Assembly: GCF_012276695.1 (NCBI RefSeq)
Contig: NZ_CP038852.1
Location: 1,301,706-1,365,705, forward strand
DNA: 64,000 bases
Reading direction: 5' to 3'
From: Candidatus Pelagibacter giovannonii
GTDB taxonomy: Bacteria > Pseudomonadota > Alphaproteobacteria > Pelagibacterales > Pelagibacteraceae
Shown here: one piece after another, positions 53,296-61,014 of the stretch
Layout of the letters: the number at the start of each line of letters is the position of its first letter
Numbering within the stretch: position 1 is the stretch's first letter
Notes under the pieces: model-generated
What the model saw: the letters and a program-made list of their open reading frames with translations, nothing else
Database searches by the model: none
Told to the model about the DNA's origin: nothing
Made by a program: the position numbers and the translations under genes

Positions 53296-55536
53296 TTGAC
53301 TATATCGACTACAACTATAAAAAATTCATATAATGGAAATGGATCTACAACAGCTTTTAATTATACTTTTAAAATTAGTGCTGAAAGTGAGATGCAAGTT
53401 ATCATTAGATCTTCAGCTGGTACTGAAACTATAAAAACTTTATCTTCTCATTATACTATTTCTAATGTTGGAAATGCTGGAGGTGGAGCTGTAACTTTCC
53501 AATCTGGTCATATACCAGCATCTGGCGAAACAGTTATTTTAAGAAGAGTTACTGCACAAACTCAAGCAATGGATCTTATTGATAATGATCCAATGAGTGC
53601 TGATACGATTGAAACAGCACATGATAAATCAATCGCTATTGCTCAAGAATTACAAGAACAGATTGATAGATCTTTAAAACTATCAAGAACGAATACAATG
53701 ACATCGACTGAATTTACAATCGATGCAACTAACAGAGCTGGAAAAGTTTTAGGTTTTGATAATACTGGAGAGCTATCTGTTACGAATGAAATTGGGATTA
53801 ATAAAGGAAATTGGTCCGCTTCAACTGCTTATGCGAATAGAGATATTGTTAAAGATACTTCAACAAATAATATCTTTATGGCTAACACAGTTCACACTTC
53901 AAGTGGATCTCAACCATTAACAACAAACACCGATAGTGCAAAATGGGATCTATTAGTTGATGCTGCATCTGCAACGACTGCCTCAACTTCTGCCACAAAT
54001 TCTGCGAGTGCTGCTTCTGCTTCTGCATCAACTGCATCAACTCAAGCTGGAATTTCGACAACAAAAGCTGGTGAAAGTGCTGCTAGTGCTGCATCGGCTT
54101 TATCAGATAAAAATGATGCAACGACTGCCAAGAATGCTGCTGTAGTTGCTCAAACTGCTGCTGAAGCTGCTCTTGATACTTTTGATGACAGATTTCTAGG
54201 AGCTAAATCTTCTGATCCTTCTGTTGATAATGATGGAGCAAGTCTTGTTGATGGAGCAATTTATTTTGATACGACAAATGATATTATGAAAGTCTATGAC
54301 TTGACTAATACTCAATGGAGACAATTAACTTTAACTTCAACTAATCAAGCTCATGTAAATGTTGTTTCTGGTATTCAAGCTGCTGTTACTGGTGTTAATA
54401 ATATTTCGGCTGCTGTCTCAAGTGTAAATTCAAATTCTTCAAATATTAATACTCTTGCTGGAGTATCTGGATTAGCTTCTTTAGCTGCTGCTAGTGGAGC
54501 AGTAACAAATGTAAATAATAATTTAACTTCAGTAAATAATTTTGCAGAAGTTTATAGAATATCAGCGAATGCTCCTACAAGCTCACTAAACAATGGAGAT
54601 CTTTGGTACGATAGCACAGCAAATAAATTAAAAATTTATGATGGCTCATCGTTTGCTTTAGCTGGATCTTCCGTTAATGGAACGACTGCCAGGTTTAAAT
54701 ATACTGCTACTGCCAATCAAACTACTTTTTCTGGAAGCGATGCTAATAGTAATACTTTGGCTTATGATGTTGCTGGTGGAGTTCTATTTGCAGATATTTA
54801 TTTAAATGGAATTAAGCTTGTTGCTGGAACAGATGTAACTGCAACCAATGGAACTTCTGTTGTTTTGGCAACTGGAGCAAGTGTAAATGATGTTTTAGAA
54901 ATTGTAACATTTGGAACATTTAGCTTATCAAATATTGCTGCCAATGATTTAACAGATGTATCAACTTCTGGTGTAAGTGATGGACAAGTTTTAGTTTATA
55001 ATTCTGGAAACTCAAGATTTCAACCAGGCTCTGCAAGTTCAGCAGAGGTTTATGGATTTAAAAAATCTTTTGTTGGCTCAACTTTAGTTAAAACAGTAAC
55101 AGTAGTTTCAGTTGGTGGTGCAAATAAATATTTCATAGATGGTGTTCAACAAGATACTTTAGAATTATACGAAGGTAATACTTATGTATTTAATTATCCT
55201 TCAGCTCATCCTTTTAAATTTTCAACGACTTCAAATGGTACTCATGCTAGTGGATCAGAATATACGACTGGTGTAACTCACAATAGCTCAACGCAAGTAA
55301 CGATTGTTGTAGCGACTGGAGCTCCTACTCTTTACTACTACTGTTCAAGTCATTCTAATATGGGAGGAACTGCGAATACACCAACTCCAGGTCCAAACAA
55401 TTTACAAGTTACAACTACCAACAAAGGTGCAGACAATATCGACAGTTCAACTTATGCCTCTTTCGATGATGTCTTATTTAGTGCTTCTGGTTTTACCTTT
55501 AGCATTAGCAATGGCATTTTAATAGCAACCATATAA
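53296..55536 (+). CDS. Tail fibre with T7-type N-terminus and cupredoxin-like C-terminal domain
   Basis: 746 residues from a TTG start with GAGGA 8 bp upstream; there is no earlier ATG. Residues 1-130 resemble the T7 gp17 tail-attachment domain (NGSTTAFNYTFKI...DPMSADTIETAHDKS). Then an Ala/Ser/Thr-rich collagen-like/coil stretch (about 225-300). The C-terminal domain (about 610-700) has H638, C683, H686 and M689 spaced as type-1 copper ligands. Binds host receptors. Confidence 0.8.
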   Translation: MTISTTTIKNSYNGNGSTTAFNYTFKISAESEMQVIIRSSAGTETIKTLSSHYTISNVGNAGGGAVTFQSGHIPASGETVILRRVTAQTQAMDLIDNDPMSADTIETAHDKSIAIAQELQEQIDRSLKLSRTNTMTSTEFTIDATNRAGKVLGFDNTGELSVTNEIGINKGNWSASTAYANRDIVKDTSTNNIFMANTVHTSSGSQPLTTNTDSAKWDLLVDAASATTASTSATNSASAASASASTASTQAGISTTKAGESAASAASALSDKNDATTAKNAAVVAQTAAEAALDTFDDRFLGAKSSDPSVDNDGASLVDGAIYFDTTNDIMKVYDLTNTQWRQLTLTSTNQAHVNVVSGIQAAVTGVNNISAAVSSVNSNSSNINTLAGVSGLASLAAASGAVTNVNNNLTSVNNFAEVYRISANAPTSSLNNGDLWYDSTANKLKIYDGSSFALAGSSVNGTTARFKYTATANQTTFSGSDANSNTLAYDVAGGVLFADIYLNGIKLVAGTDVTATNGTSVVLATGASVNDVLEIVTFGTFSLSNIAANDLTDVSTSGVSDGQVLVYNSGNSRFQPGSASSAEVYGFKKSFVGSTLVKTVTVVSVGGANKYFIDGVQQDTLELYEGNTYVFNYPSAHPFKFSTTSNGTHASGSEYTTGVTHNSSTQVTIVVATGAPTLYYYCSSHSNMGGTANTPTPGPNNLQVTTTNKGADNIDSSTYASFDDVLFSASGFTFSISNGILIATI

Positions 55537-55550
55537 GGAGGAATTTCAAT

Positions 55551-56477
55551 ATGGCTCAAATAAATATCGGTGCTATCAAATTTAACTGGAAAGGACCTTA
55601 CAATAACTCAACTGCTTATGTAGTAGATGATGTTGTAAGCTCTGGTGGATCTAGTTATGTTTGTATATTAGCATCACAAGGCAACGCAGTTTCAAGTGGA
55701 ACTTATTGGCAGATCATGTCCTCTGCTGGTACTAACGGATCTAATGGAACTGACTTAACATCAACACTTTCAGCTAGAGGAGACATTGTCTTTAAAGGTG
55801 CAAGTGCATTAACTAGATTACCAAAAGGTACGGCTGGTTATGTTTTAACACAAGGTGCTAATGACCCAGAGTGGGGAGAGGCTGGAGGTGGAAAACACAC
55901 TTTACTTGCAACTACAACTATATCTGGTTCTCCAACTAATGTAGATTTTGTCAATGGCACAAATGGAGTGGTTATTACTTCTGCATACGAATACTATGTT
56001 GTAGACTTTATAAATATTGCGAGTGCAACAGATGTTCAAATGTTGGGTATGCAATATATGAGAAATGGTTCAGCATATACTACTGGAAATTATGTTTATA
56101 TAGGCGAAGAATGGTACAGAGCTAGTGGCAGTTCTTCACAAAATAGAAGAAGTGCTTGGGGTCTTAATAATTATACTTTTGGTGGAGTAGGTGCTTCAAA
56201 TGCAAGTGGAGAACAAAACTTAAATGCTCAATTAAAATTTTATCCTAATGGTTATGGTGCTGAATTACCAAACTGGAAATCTGAAACTATCTGGTGGCAA
56301 GATAATAACCAACAAGTTATAAATTATTTTTCTGGAACTTCTGTAGGCACAGCTTCAGAAATGAGTACATTTAATGGATTTAGATTTTTTTGGACTGGCG
56401 ACTATAATTCAAATGTGACCAATAAAAATGCTTGGTCTAATCAAGGTAAAATTAAATTATATGGAGTAAAAGCATAA
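55551..56477 (+). CDS. Tail fibre/receptor-binding protein
   Basis: 308 residues with AAGGAGG before the start. The N-terminus (FNWKGPYNNSTAYVVDDVVSSGGSSYVCI) is a short carbohydrate-binding-like repeat common in tail fibres. STLSARGDIVFKGASALTRLPKGTAGYVLTQG is a widespread fibre stalk motif. The C-terminal 190 residues are probably the tip. Confidence 0.75.
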   Translation: MAQINIGAIKFNWKGPYNNSTAYVVDDVVSSGGSSYVCILASQGNAVSSGTYWQIMSSAGTNGSNGTDLTSTLSARGDIVFKGASALTRLPKGTAGYVLTQGANDPEWGEAGGGKHTLLATTTISGSPTNVDFVNGTNGVVITSAYEYYVVDFINIASATDVQMLGMQYMRNGSAYTTGNYVYIGEEWYRASGSSSQNRRSAWGLNNYTFGGVGASNASGEQNLNAQLKFYPNGYGAELPNWKSETIWWQDNNQQVINYFSGTSVGTASEMSTFNGFRFFWTGDYNSNVTNKNAWSNQGKIKLYGVKA

Positions 56478-56779
56478 TGACAAAAAAAATAGTAAATGGC
56501 GAGTTGGTTGATTTAACTGCTGAAGAACAAACAGAATTTGATAATCAACCAGTAGATACAGAAGAAAAGCAACTTCAAAGAAAAATAAACGAACAAGTTA
56601 GATTGCCTAGAGAACAATTATTAAAAGATAGTGATTGGTCTCAACTTTCTGACAATGGTTTATCTTCTGAAAAGAAAACTGAATGGCAAACTTACAGACA
56701 AGAGTTAAGAGATTTGCCTTCAACAATTTCTTCTAAAGAAGATATAGCTGATTTAGCTTATCCAACTAAACCAGAATAA
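56477..56779 (+). CDS. Tail fibre assembly chaperone-like protein
   Basis: 100 residues. NGELVDLTAEEQTEF at the start and WQTYRQELRDLPST...LAYPTKPE at the end are typical of the phage tail assembly chaperone family. One-base overlap with the fibre gene upstream, its likely client. Confidence 0.8.
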   Translation: MTKKIVNGELVDLTAEEQTEFDNQPVDTEEKQLQRKINEQVRLPREQLLKDSDWSQLSDNGLSSEKKTEWQTYRQELRDLPSTISSKEDIADLAYPTKPE

Positions 56780-56786
56780 TAATTAA

Positions 56787-56810
56787 AGGCTAGGTAGAAA
56801 TATCTAGCCT
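56787..56810 (+). other. Stem-loop between fibre genes
   Basis: AGGCTAG / CTAGCCT, a perfect 7-bp stem with a 10-base loop, followed by six A rather than T on the + strand. Not a forward terminator. Possible RNA processing or stability element. Confidence 0.35.
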
Positions 56811-56846
56811 AAAAAATTCACAAGAATAAATTATAGGAAATATTAA

Positions 56847-58106
56847 ATGACAAGAGCAAGAGATATAGCCAATTTACTTGGCACAAATACAAATGGAATA
56901 ATTGATAATGCAAAGATAACTTTGGATGCTGCTGAAGTACCAAATCTTGCTGCATCAAAAATAACTTCTGGAACATTTGCCGATGCAAGAATAGCATCAT
57001 CTAATGTATCTCAACATGCCTCATCTTTTGATGATAATAAAATTGTTAATGATATTTCTACTTTAGCTATTAGACAAGCATCTAACGAAAACAAAGGTGC
57101 TTACAATACTAACTCAATGTATGTTGATGTATTCCAAGACAGTTCTGGGATTGCTTCACACACTACTTCAGCAAGAAATGCTAGTGAATATGTTTCAAGT
57201 GTAGTTGATGGCGATCCAGTTCATCAAGCAATAAGTGGAATGGCAGTAGGTGGTGGAAACATTGCTGGTGTAGTTACAAGTGATATTGATGAGGCTAAAA
57301 CAAGAGCTCAAAATGGTGGAACTGGAAGCACATCAAGTACAACTGAAGTGTATAATCCGTTTGCTTACACAATAAATAGTTCTGTTAGTGGATATGTAAT
57401 AGCTGATTTAGGTGCAAGTTATGTCATAGAAAAAATGGATATAGGTAAAGGTAGAGGTCATGCAGATGCAAGAAGTATTCTAATGAAATATCATGCAACT
57501 CAAACTGATCCTCAAGCTAATGGAACAGCTATTAATTTTACTAATACAACATCAACAATCAAACAATATAAAGGCTCTCAACCTAATTTAAGTAATTTTA
57601 CATCTTCTGGAACTGCCGACTGGGCAGCTTGTTCAACTAATGCAGATGGTGTTATTTGTACTTTATCTGGCTTTACACCTTTTACTGCAAGATACATTTC
57701 TTATAAATTTGGAAGTGCAAATTTCCATGACAATAATGCAAATTGGTCTGAATTTAAAATGTATAGAAGTAATTTAAGTGTTAATGCAACTGGAAACTTT
57801 ATATCCAATGCAATTACAGCTCCATCATCTACTTCTAAAATGGGTGCAATAGTTACTTATCAAGACCAAGCTGGAACTAACACTTTAAATACAGATATAG
57901 TTTTACAATTATCAGCAGACAATGGATCTAATTTTACAACAGCTACAATGACAGCTATGCCAGACTTTGCTACTGGAATTAAGATGGCTAAAGTTAATGA
58001 CTTAACTATTTCAAATGCTGGTACTCAATTAAAATATAAAATATCTTTTGCTAATCAATCTGGTTCTAAAGAAGCTAGGATCAGAGGTGTTTCACTTCAA
58101 TACTAA
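56847..58106 (+). CDS. Second tail fibre-like protein with possible galactose-binding fold
   Basis: 419 residues. The N-terminus (TRARDIANLLG..TNGIIDNAKITLDAAEVPNLAASKITSGTFADARI) is a fibre motif common in marine phages. The middle (NSSVSGYVIADLGASYVIEKMDIG...ARYISYKFG) looks like a discoidin/F5-8C-type sugar-binding domain. Likely recognises the SAR11 cell surface. Confidence 0.7.
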   Translation: MTRARDIANLLGTNTNGIIDNAKITLDAAEVPNLAASKITSGTFADARIASSNVSQHASSFDDNKIVNDISTLAIRQASNENKGAYNTNSMYVDVFQDSSGIASHTTSARNASEYVSSVVDGDPVHQAISGMAVGGGNIAGVVTSDIDEAKTRAQNGGTGSTSSTTEVYNPFAYTINSSVSGYVIADLGASYVIEKMDIGKGRGHADARSILMKYHATQTDPQANGTAINFTNTTSTIKQYKGSQPNLSNFTSSGTADWAACSTNADGVICTLSGFTPFTARYISYKFGSANFHDNNANWSEFKMYRSNLSVNATGNFISNAITAPSSTSKMGAIVTYQDQAGTNTLNTDIVLQLSADNGSNFTTATMTAMPDFATGIKMAKVNDLTISNAGTQLKYKISFANQSGSKEARIRGVSLQY

Positions 58107-58333
58107 TGGCTAAAAAGAAATTAGATCAAGCTGTTGGTGTAGGTTACAGACTATCATCACATGAGAAAATTTGTGCTGAAAGAATGAATAACATTTTAAA
58201 GTCTATTGAAAGACTAGAAAAAAAAGTAGCTGATCTTTCTGATAATGTCTCAAAAGGTAAAGGCATGATTTCAGTATTAGTAGCATTAGGAACTATTGCT
58301 GCTGCTTGCATAGGTTACTTCAACTTTAAATAA
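58106..58333 (+). CDS. Small membrane protein, possible holin or antiholin
   Basis: 75 residues. A helical polar N-terminus with a coiled coil (MNNILKSIERLEKKVADLSDNVSKG) precedes one C-terminal membrane helix (MISVLVALGTIAAACIGYF). It lies next to the endolysin. Single-helix layout fits a class III-type holin or a regulator. Confidence 0.5.
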   Translation: MAKKKLDQAVGVGYRLSSHEKICAERMNNILKSIERLEKKVADLSDNVSKGKGMISVLVALGTIAAACIGYFNFK

Positions 58334-58341
58334 ATAAATAT

Positions 58342-58737
58342 ATGACAATGATAAGAGAGCCAGGCAACTGGCAAGAGGATTGGTGTAACTTCACACCAGA
58401 TGAGTTTAGATGCAAATGTTGCAACAGATTAGAAATAGCATCTGAATTATTAGATCTATTACAAAAAGCTAGAAAGGTTTTAGGACCATTAACTTTAACT
58501 TCTGCTTACAGATGTCCAGATCATAACAGCAAAGTATCTTCAACTGGAATGTCTGGTCCTCATACAAGTGGTTATGCTGTTGATATACATGTCTCTAATT
58601 CTCAACATAGAAAACAAATAATATCTTACTTTGCAGACAAAGTTACTGGATTAGGTGTTGCTAAAACATTTATCCATATTGATTTATTAAATGCAGATCT
58701 TGGCTTTGATGCCAGACCTAATTGTTGGTTATATTAA
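58342..58737 (+). CDS. Peptidase M15-family endolysin
   Basis: 131 residues. The zinc site of M15 peptidases is intact: H74, D81 (HTSGYAVD) and H112 (IHID), with SAYRCPDHN before them. It cleaves peptidoglycan peptide cross-links at lysis. No signal peptide, so it needs a holin; holin candidates flank it on both sides. Confidence 0.88.
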   Translation: MTMIREPGNWQEDWCNFTPDEFRCKCCNRLEIASELLDLLQKARKVLGPLTLTSAYRCPDHNSKVSSTGMSGPHTSGYAVDIHVSNSQHRKQIISYFADKVTGLGVAKTFIHIDLLNADLGFDARPNCWLY

Positions 58738-59118
58738 ATGTGGTTTAGTGCAATCAAACTAGCTTTAAATGCTGGTACTCATATTTATAAAAAGAAGCAA
58801 GAAACTAAAATGCTTATGGCAGATGCTCAAATGAACCATGCTCAAAAAATGAGCAAAGGAGATATTGAGTACAGCGGAAAATTATTAGAAGCTAGACAAG
58901 CAGATTATAAGGATGAGGCAATTTTAATAATTTTAAGTTTGCCAATAGCAATTCTGGCATATGGAGTATTTTCAGAAGATGTGGAAGCTATGGAAAAAAT
59001 CAAAGTTTTCTTTGAGCATTTCCAGCAGTTACCATCTTGGTTTACTAATCTTTGGATTTTGGTTGTTGCATCTGTTTATGGAATAAAAGGTACACAGATA
59101 TTCAAAGGTAAGAAGTAG
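58738..59118 (+). CDS. Holin, 3TM (GTA-holin-like) family candidate
   Basis: 126 residues. A helical amphipathic N-terminal half precedes two hydrophobic helices (AILIILSLPIAILAYGVF and LWILVVASVYGIKG) near the C-terminus, the arrangement of the GTA_holin_3TM family. Starts directly after the endolysin stop. Confidence 0.65.
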   Translation: MWFSAIKLALNAGTHIYKKKQETKMLMADAQMNHAQKMSKGDIEYSGKLLEARQADYKDEAILIILSLPIAILAYGVFSEDVEAMEKIKVFFEHFQQLPSWFTNLWILVVASVYGIKGTQIFKGKK

Positions 59119-59246
59119 TGGCTAAACAAAAGTTCACAAGTTTTACTCCTAGAGAGAAGCCTCCGAAAAGACCAAGAGTACATACAAAGAGTATCAATAA
59201 AAGAAAACCAAATGTGAAACAAAAATATAGAGGTCAAGGCAGATGA
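59118..59246 (+). CDS. Basic mini-protein in the lysis region
   Basis: 42 residues from a GTG that overlaps the holin stop (TAGTG); its stop overlaps the next start. Contains PREKPPKRPRVHTKS and is strongly basic. Overlaps on both sides support coding. Function unknown. Confidence 0.55.
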   Translation: MAKQKFTSFTPREKPPKRPRVHTKSINKRKPNVKQKYRGQGR

Positions 59247-59605
59247 AAGTTTCAGACAATACAGCAATCTCAATGCCAATGAGAAATCTAATATCAATAG
59301 TGATTACTGTTGCTATTGGTGTTTGGGGTTACTTTGGAATAGTAGAAAGAGTAACTAGATTAGAAACATCCGATCAGCTCATGAGTTCAGACCTCTTAAA
59401 AAAGGCAGAGCAAACTCCAAAGAATTTAGAGATCTTTATGCTTATAGAAGAGCTCTTTAAACAGACAGATAAGCAGCAAGAAGCTTTAGATAAGAATATT
59501 CACACACAAATAAAACTAGATCATCTTGAAGAGCAACTGACAAAGGCTCTTAACGATATAGAAAAAATAAAAGATAAGGTAAGAAAAAATGGAAATAGTC
59601 ATTAG
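59243..59605 (+). CDS. Membrane-anchored coiled-coil protein, possible i-spanin
   Basis: 120 residues. One N-terminal membrane helix (NLISIVITVAIGVWGYFGIV) followed by a charged periplasmic-type coiled coil to the end. This is the layout of Rz-like inner-membrane spanins, in the right place after endolysin and holin. No lipoprotein o-spanin is recognised. Confidence 0.5.
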   Translation: MKVSDNTAISMPMRNLISIVITVAIGVWGYFGIVERVTRLETSDQLMSSDLLKKAEQTPKNLEIFMLIEELFKQTDKQQEALDKNIHTQIKLDHLEEQLTKALNDIEKIKDKVRKNGNSH

Positions 59606-59786
59606 CTTGATGTTATATCTTGGAAATCCTCCAGAATTAAAAGAACACTTACTTATGCCAGACTTTAAAACTTGTTTGGCTAAAAAAAGATATGCAACCA
59701 GGAACTCTAATGCTGACTATAAATGCAGCAAGGTTAATGCTGTTGTTAAAGATGGCAAAATTATCAGCATCTCAAGTTTAGATTAA
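59589..59786 (+). CDS. Small phage protein of unknown function
   Basis: 65 residues. A short hydrophobic start (MEIVISLMLYLG) then two cysteines (FKTCLAKKRYATRN...YKCSKV). It resembles in style the protein at 41954. Overlaps the previous gene by 17 bases, so could be a nested lysis partner. Confidence 0.5.
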   Translation: MEIVISLMLYLGNPPELKEHLLMPDFKTCLAKKRYATRNSNADYKCSKVNAVVKDGKIISISSLD

Positions 59787-59797
59787 ATCAATTAAAT

Positions 59798-59971
59798 ATG
59801 CGAAAAAGAAGTAAGCTAGTCATAGCTGTTAAGTGTGACTATTGTAAAACTGAAACTGAAAGTTTTGTTTGCGATGCTAATGGTTTAAGATTTTGCAGAA
59901 TACAAACTCCAGGATTTCCTCCAGATAAAGACTGCATGGAAAAGAACTCCTTAAATTTGAATCTAAAATAA
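59798..59971 (+). CDS. Small CxxC phage protein
   Basis: 57 residues (KCDYCKTETESFVCDANGLRFCRIQ...KDCMEK). Four or five cysteines in zinc-ribbon style. Last gene before attR. It could be a small DNA-binding factor. The start is the only ATG; no strong ribosome site. Confidence 0.5.
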   Translation: MRKRSKLVIAVKCDYCKTETESFVCDANGLRFCRIQTPGFPPDKDCMEKNSLNLNLK

Positions 59972-60094
59972 GGCTTTATTTACTATAGGAATATAGTAGT
60001 TATTCTGATAATAATTTAATTAACAACATGGAATTGAAAATCGGAAGTACCAGTTGGAAATTAGGTTTAGTACCATACCAGTACCAAATGGTCA
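59972..60094 (+). promoter_or_regulatory. Right attachment arm, now the upstream region of tRNA-Met
   Basis: No gene. Three AGTACCA copies in the same orientation lie at 60046-60052, 60069-60075 and 60080-60086 (the last pair 11 bp apart, as on the left). A 15-bp segment at 60022-60036 is a 14-of-15 inverted match to 24328-24342. An 18-bp hairpin (TACTAT/ATAGTA) lies at 59981-59998. I find no convincing -35/-10 pair before the tRNA. Confidence 0.55.
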
Positions 60095-60134
60095 TGGCGG
60101 GGTAGCTCAGTCGGTTAGAGCGCAGGACTCATAA
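60095..60134 (+). repeat. attR: 40-bp core repeat inside the intact tRNA-Met
   Basis: Exact copy of 24264-24303. It forms the 5' half of the complete tRNA gene. In the lysogen, some or all of this half is phage-derived, depending on where within the 40 bp strand exchange occurs. Confidence 0.93.
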
Positions 60135-60172
60135 GCCTGAGGTCAGTGGTTCGATTCCACTTCCCGCTACCA
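60096..60172 (+). tRNA. Elongator tRNA-Met (CAU), rebuilt at attR
   Basis: 77 bases with encoded CCA. The acceptor stem GGCGGGG pairs with TCCCGCT (G-U pairs at both ends). The D-arm (GCTCAGTCGGTTAGAGC), anticodon loop CTCATAA (anticodon CAT) and T-arm (GGTTCGATTCC) are all present. A G1:U72 pair and no triple G:C anticodon stem exclude the initiator. The 5' 39 bases also occur at attL. Confidence 0.95.
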
Positions 60173-60177
60173 TTTAT

Positions 60178-60235
60178 AATGCCCTGGAAAAGCCATTAAG
60201 TTTTTAATCTTATAACTTTTTTTAACTAAATGATC
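60178..60235 (-). pseudogene. Remnant of the apt 3' end
   Basis: 58 bases match the last 58 bases around the apt stop (61017-61074) at 50 of 58 positions without gaps, on the same strand. The frame reads DHLVKKSYKIKNLMAFPGH against DNLVKKGYRVENLIDFPGH in apt. Upstream of it the similarity stops and the frame is closed. It starts 5 bases after the tRNA. Confidence 0.75.
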
Positions 60236-60299
60236 TTAACCTGCAATTTTTAATGATCTAGTAACATTGATTTTTTTAGTCTAAATATTATAAGTGAGT

Positions 60300-61010
60300 A
60301 TGATTATATGGCTAGCATCTTACCCTAAAAGTGGAAATACATGGGTAAGATCTATAATAGCCGCTTTAATGCATACTGATGATGGTGTATTTAAATTTGA
60401 ATTATTGAATCAAATTAAACAATTTCCAAGTAAAAAGTATTTTAAAGATTTCACAAATGATTTTGAAAATATTCATGAAATTAAAAAATATTGGGAATCT
60501 GCACAAGATTTTATAAATTTAGACAATAAAGTAAAATTTTTTAAAACACATCATATTAACTGTAAAATTGGTCAGTACAGCTTTACTAGTAAAAAAAATA
60601 CACTGGCAACAATATATATTATTCGAGATCCCAGAAATTTAGTAAACTCAATTTCAAATCGCTTTAGTAAATCTGTAGAAGATTCAAAAAAATTTTTATT
60701 TACACCAAAGATTATTACGAAATTTGAAAAAGAGGATGATTTAGAAAATAAAAGTTTAATAACTCTTTTAGGTACTTGGAATGAGCATTATAAGTTTTGG
60801 AAAAATAATAATGAAAATTTTCTATTAATAAAATATGAAGATTTAATTAATAATACAAATTCTGAATTAGATAAAATTATTGCATTTATTAAAAGATTTA
60901 CTCCTATCCAAACAGATGAGATTAAAAATAAAAACATAATTAAAACCACTAGTTTTAATTATCTTCAAAACTTAGCTTCATATAGATTTTTGAATTCTAT
61001 CTCCTTTTAA
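60300..61010 (+). CDS. Sulfotransferase
   Basis: 236 residues from the ATG at 60300; a GTG two codons upstream is possible. The PAPS 5'-phosphosulfate loop SYPKSGNTW (residues 7-15) and the 3'-phosphate site IIRDPRNLVNS (about residue 105) are intact. It transfers sulfate to an unknown acceptor, perhaps a surface glycan. It lies between two apt 3' ends and next to the prophage, in a region that looks variable. Confidence 0.88.
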   Translation: MIIWLASYPKSGNTWVRSIIAALMHTDDGVFKFELLNQIKQFPSKKYFKDFTNDFENIHEIKKYWESAQDFINLDNKVKFFKTHHINCKIGQYSFTSKKNTLATIYIIRDPRNLVNSISNRFSKSVEDSKKFLFTPKIITKFEKEDDLENKSLITLLGTWNEHYKFWKNNNENFLLIKYEDLINNTNSELDKIIAFIKRFTPIQTDEIKNKNIIKTTSFNYLQNLASYRFLNSISF

Positions 61011-61014
61011 AATT

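Larger units (their letters stand above)
24264..60134. mobile_element. Temperate podovirus-type prophage integrated in tRNA-Met
   Basis: A 40-bp direct repeat (24264-24303 and 60095-60134) bounds about 35.8 kb containing integrase, a leftward recombination operon, immunity region, terminase, portal, scaffold, major capsid, T7-like tail and internal proteins, tail fibres and lysis genes. There is no sheath, tape measure or long-tail gene, so the virion should be short-tailed. All major modules are open and unbroken, suggesting an inducible prophage. A temperate SAR11 podophage (PNP1) has been reported; relatedness to it is untested here. Confidence 0.95.

Noticed and set aside
24304..60094. 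Phage-encoded CRISPR, toxin-antitoxin, restriction or other named defence system
   Set aside because: No repeat array or recognisable toxin, methylase or defence ATPase is present; the ribbon-helix-helix gene at 28084 has no toxin partner that I can see.
60178..60293. Recent exact duplication or insertion-sequence target duplication at the apt end
   Set aside because: The two 58-bp copies differ at eight positions and no transposase or terminal inverted repeats are present, so an old recombination event fits better.
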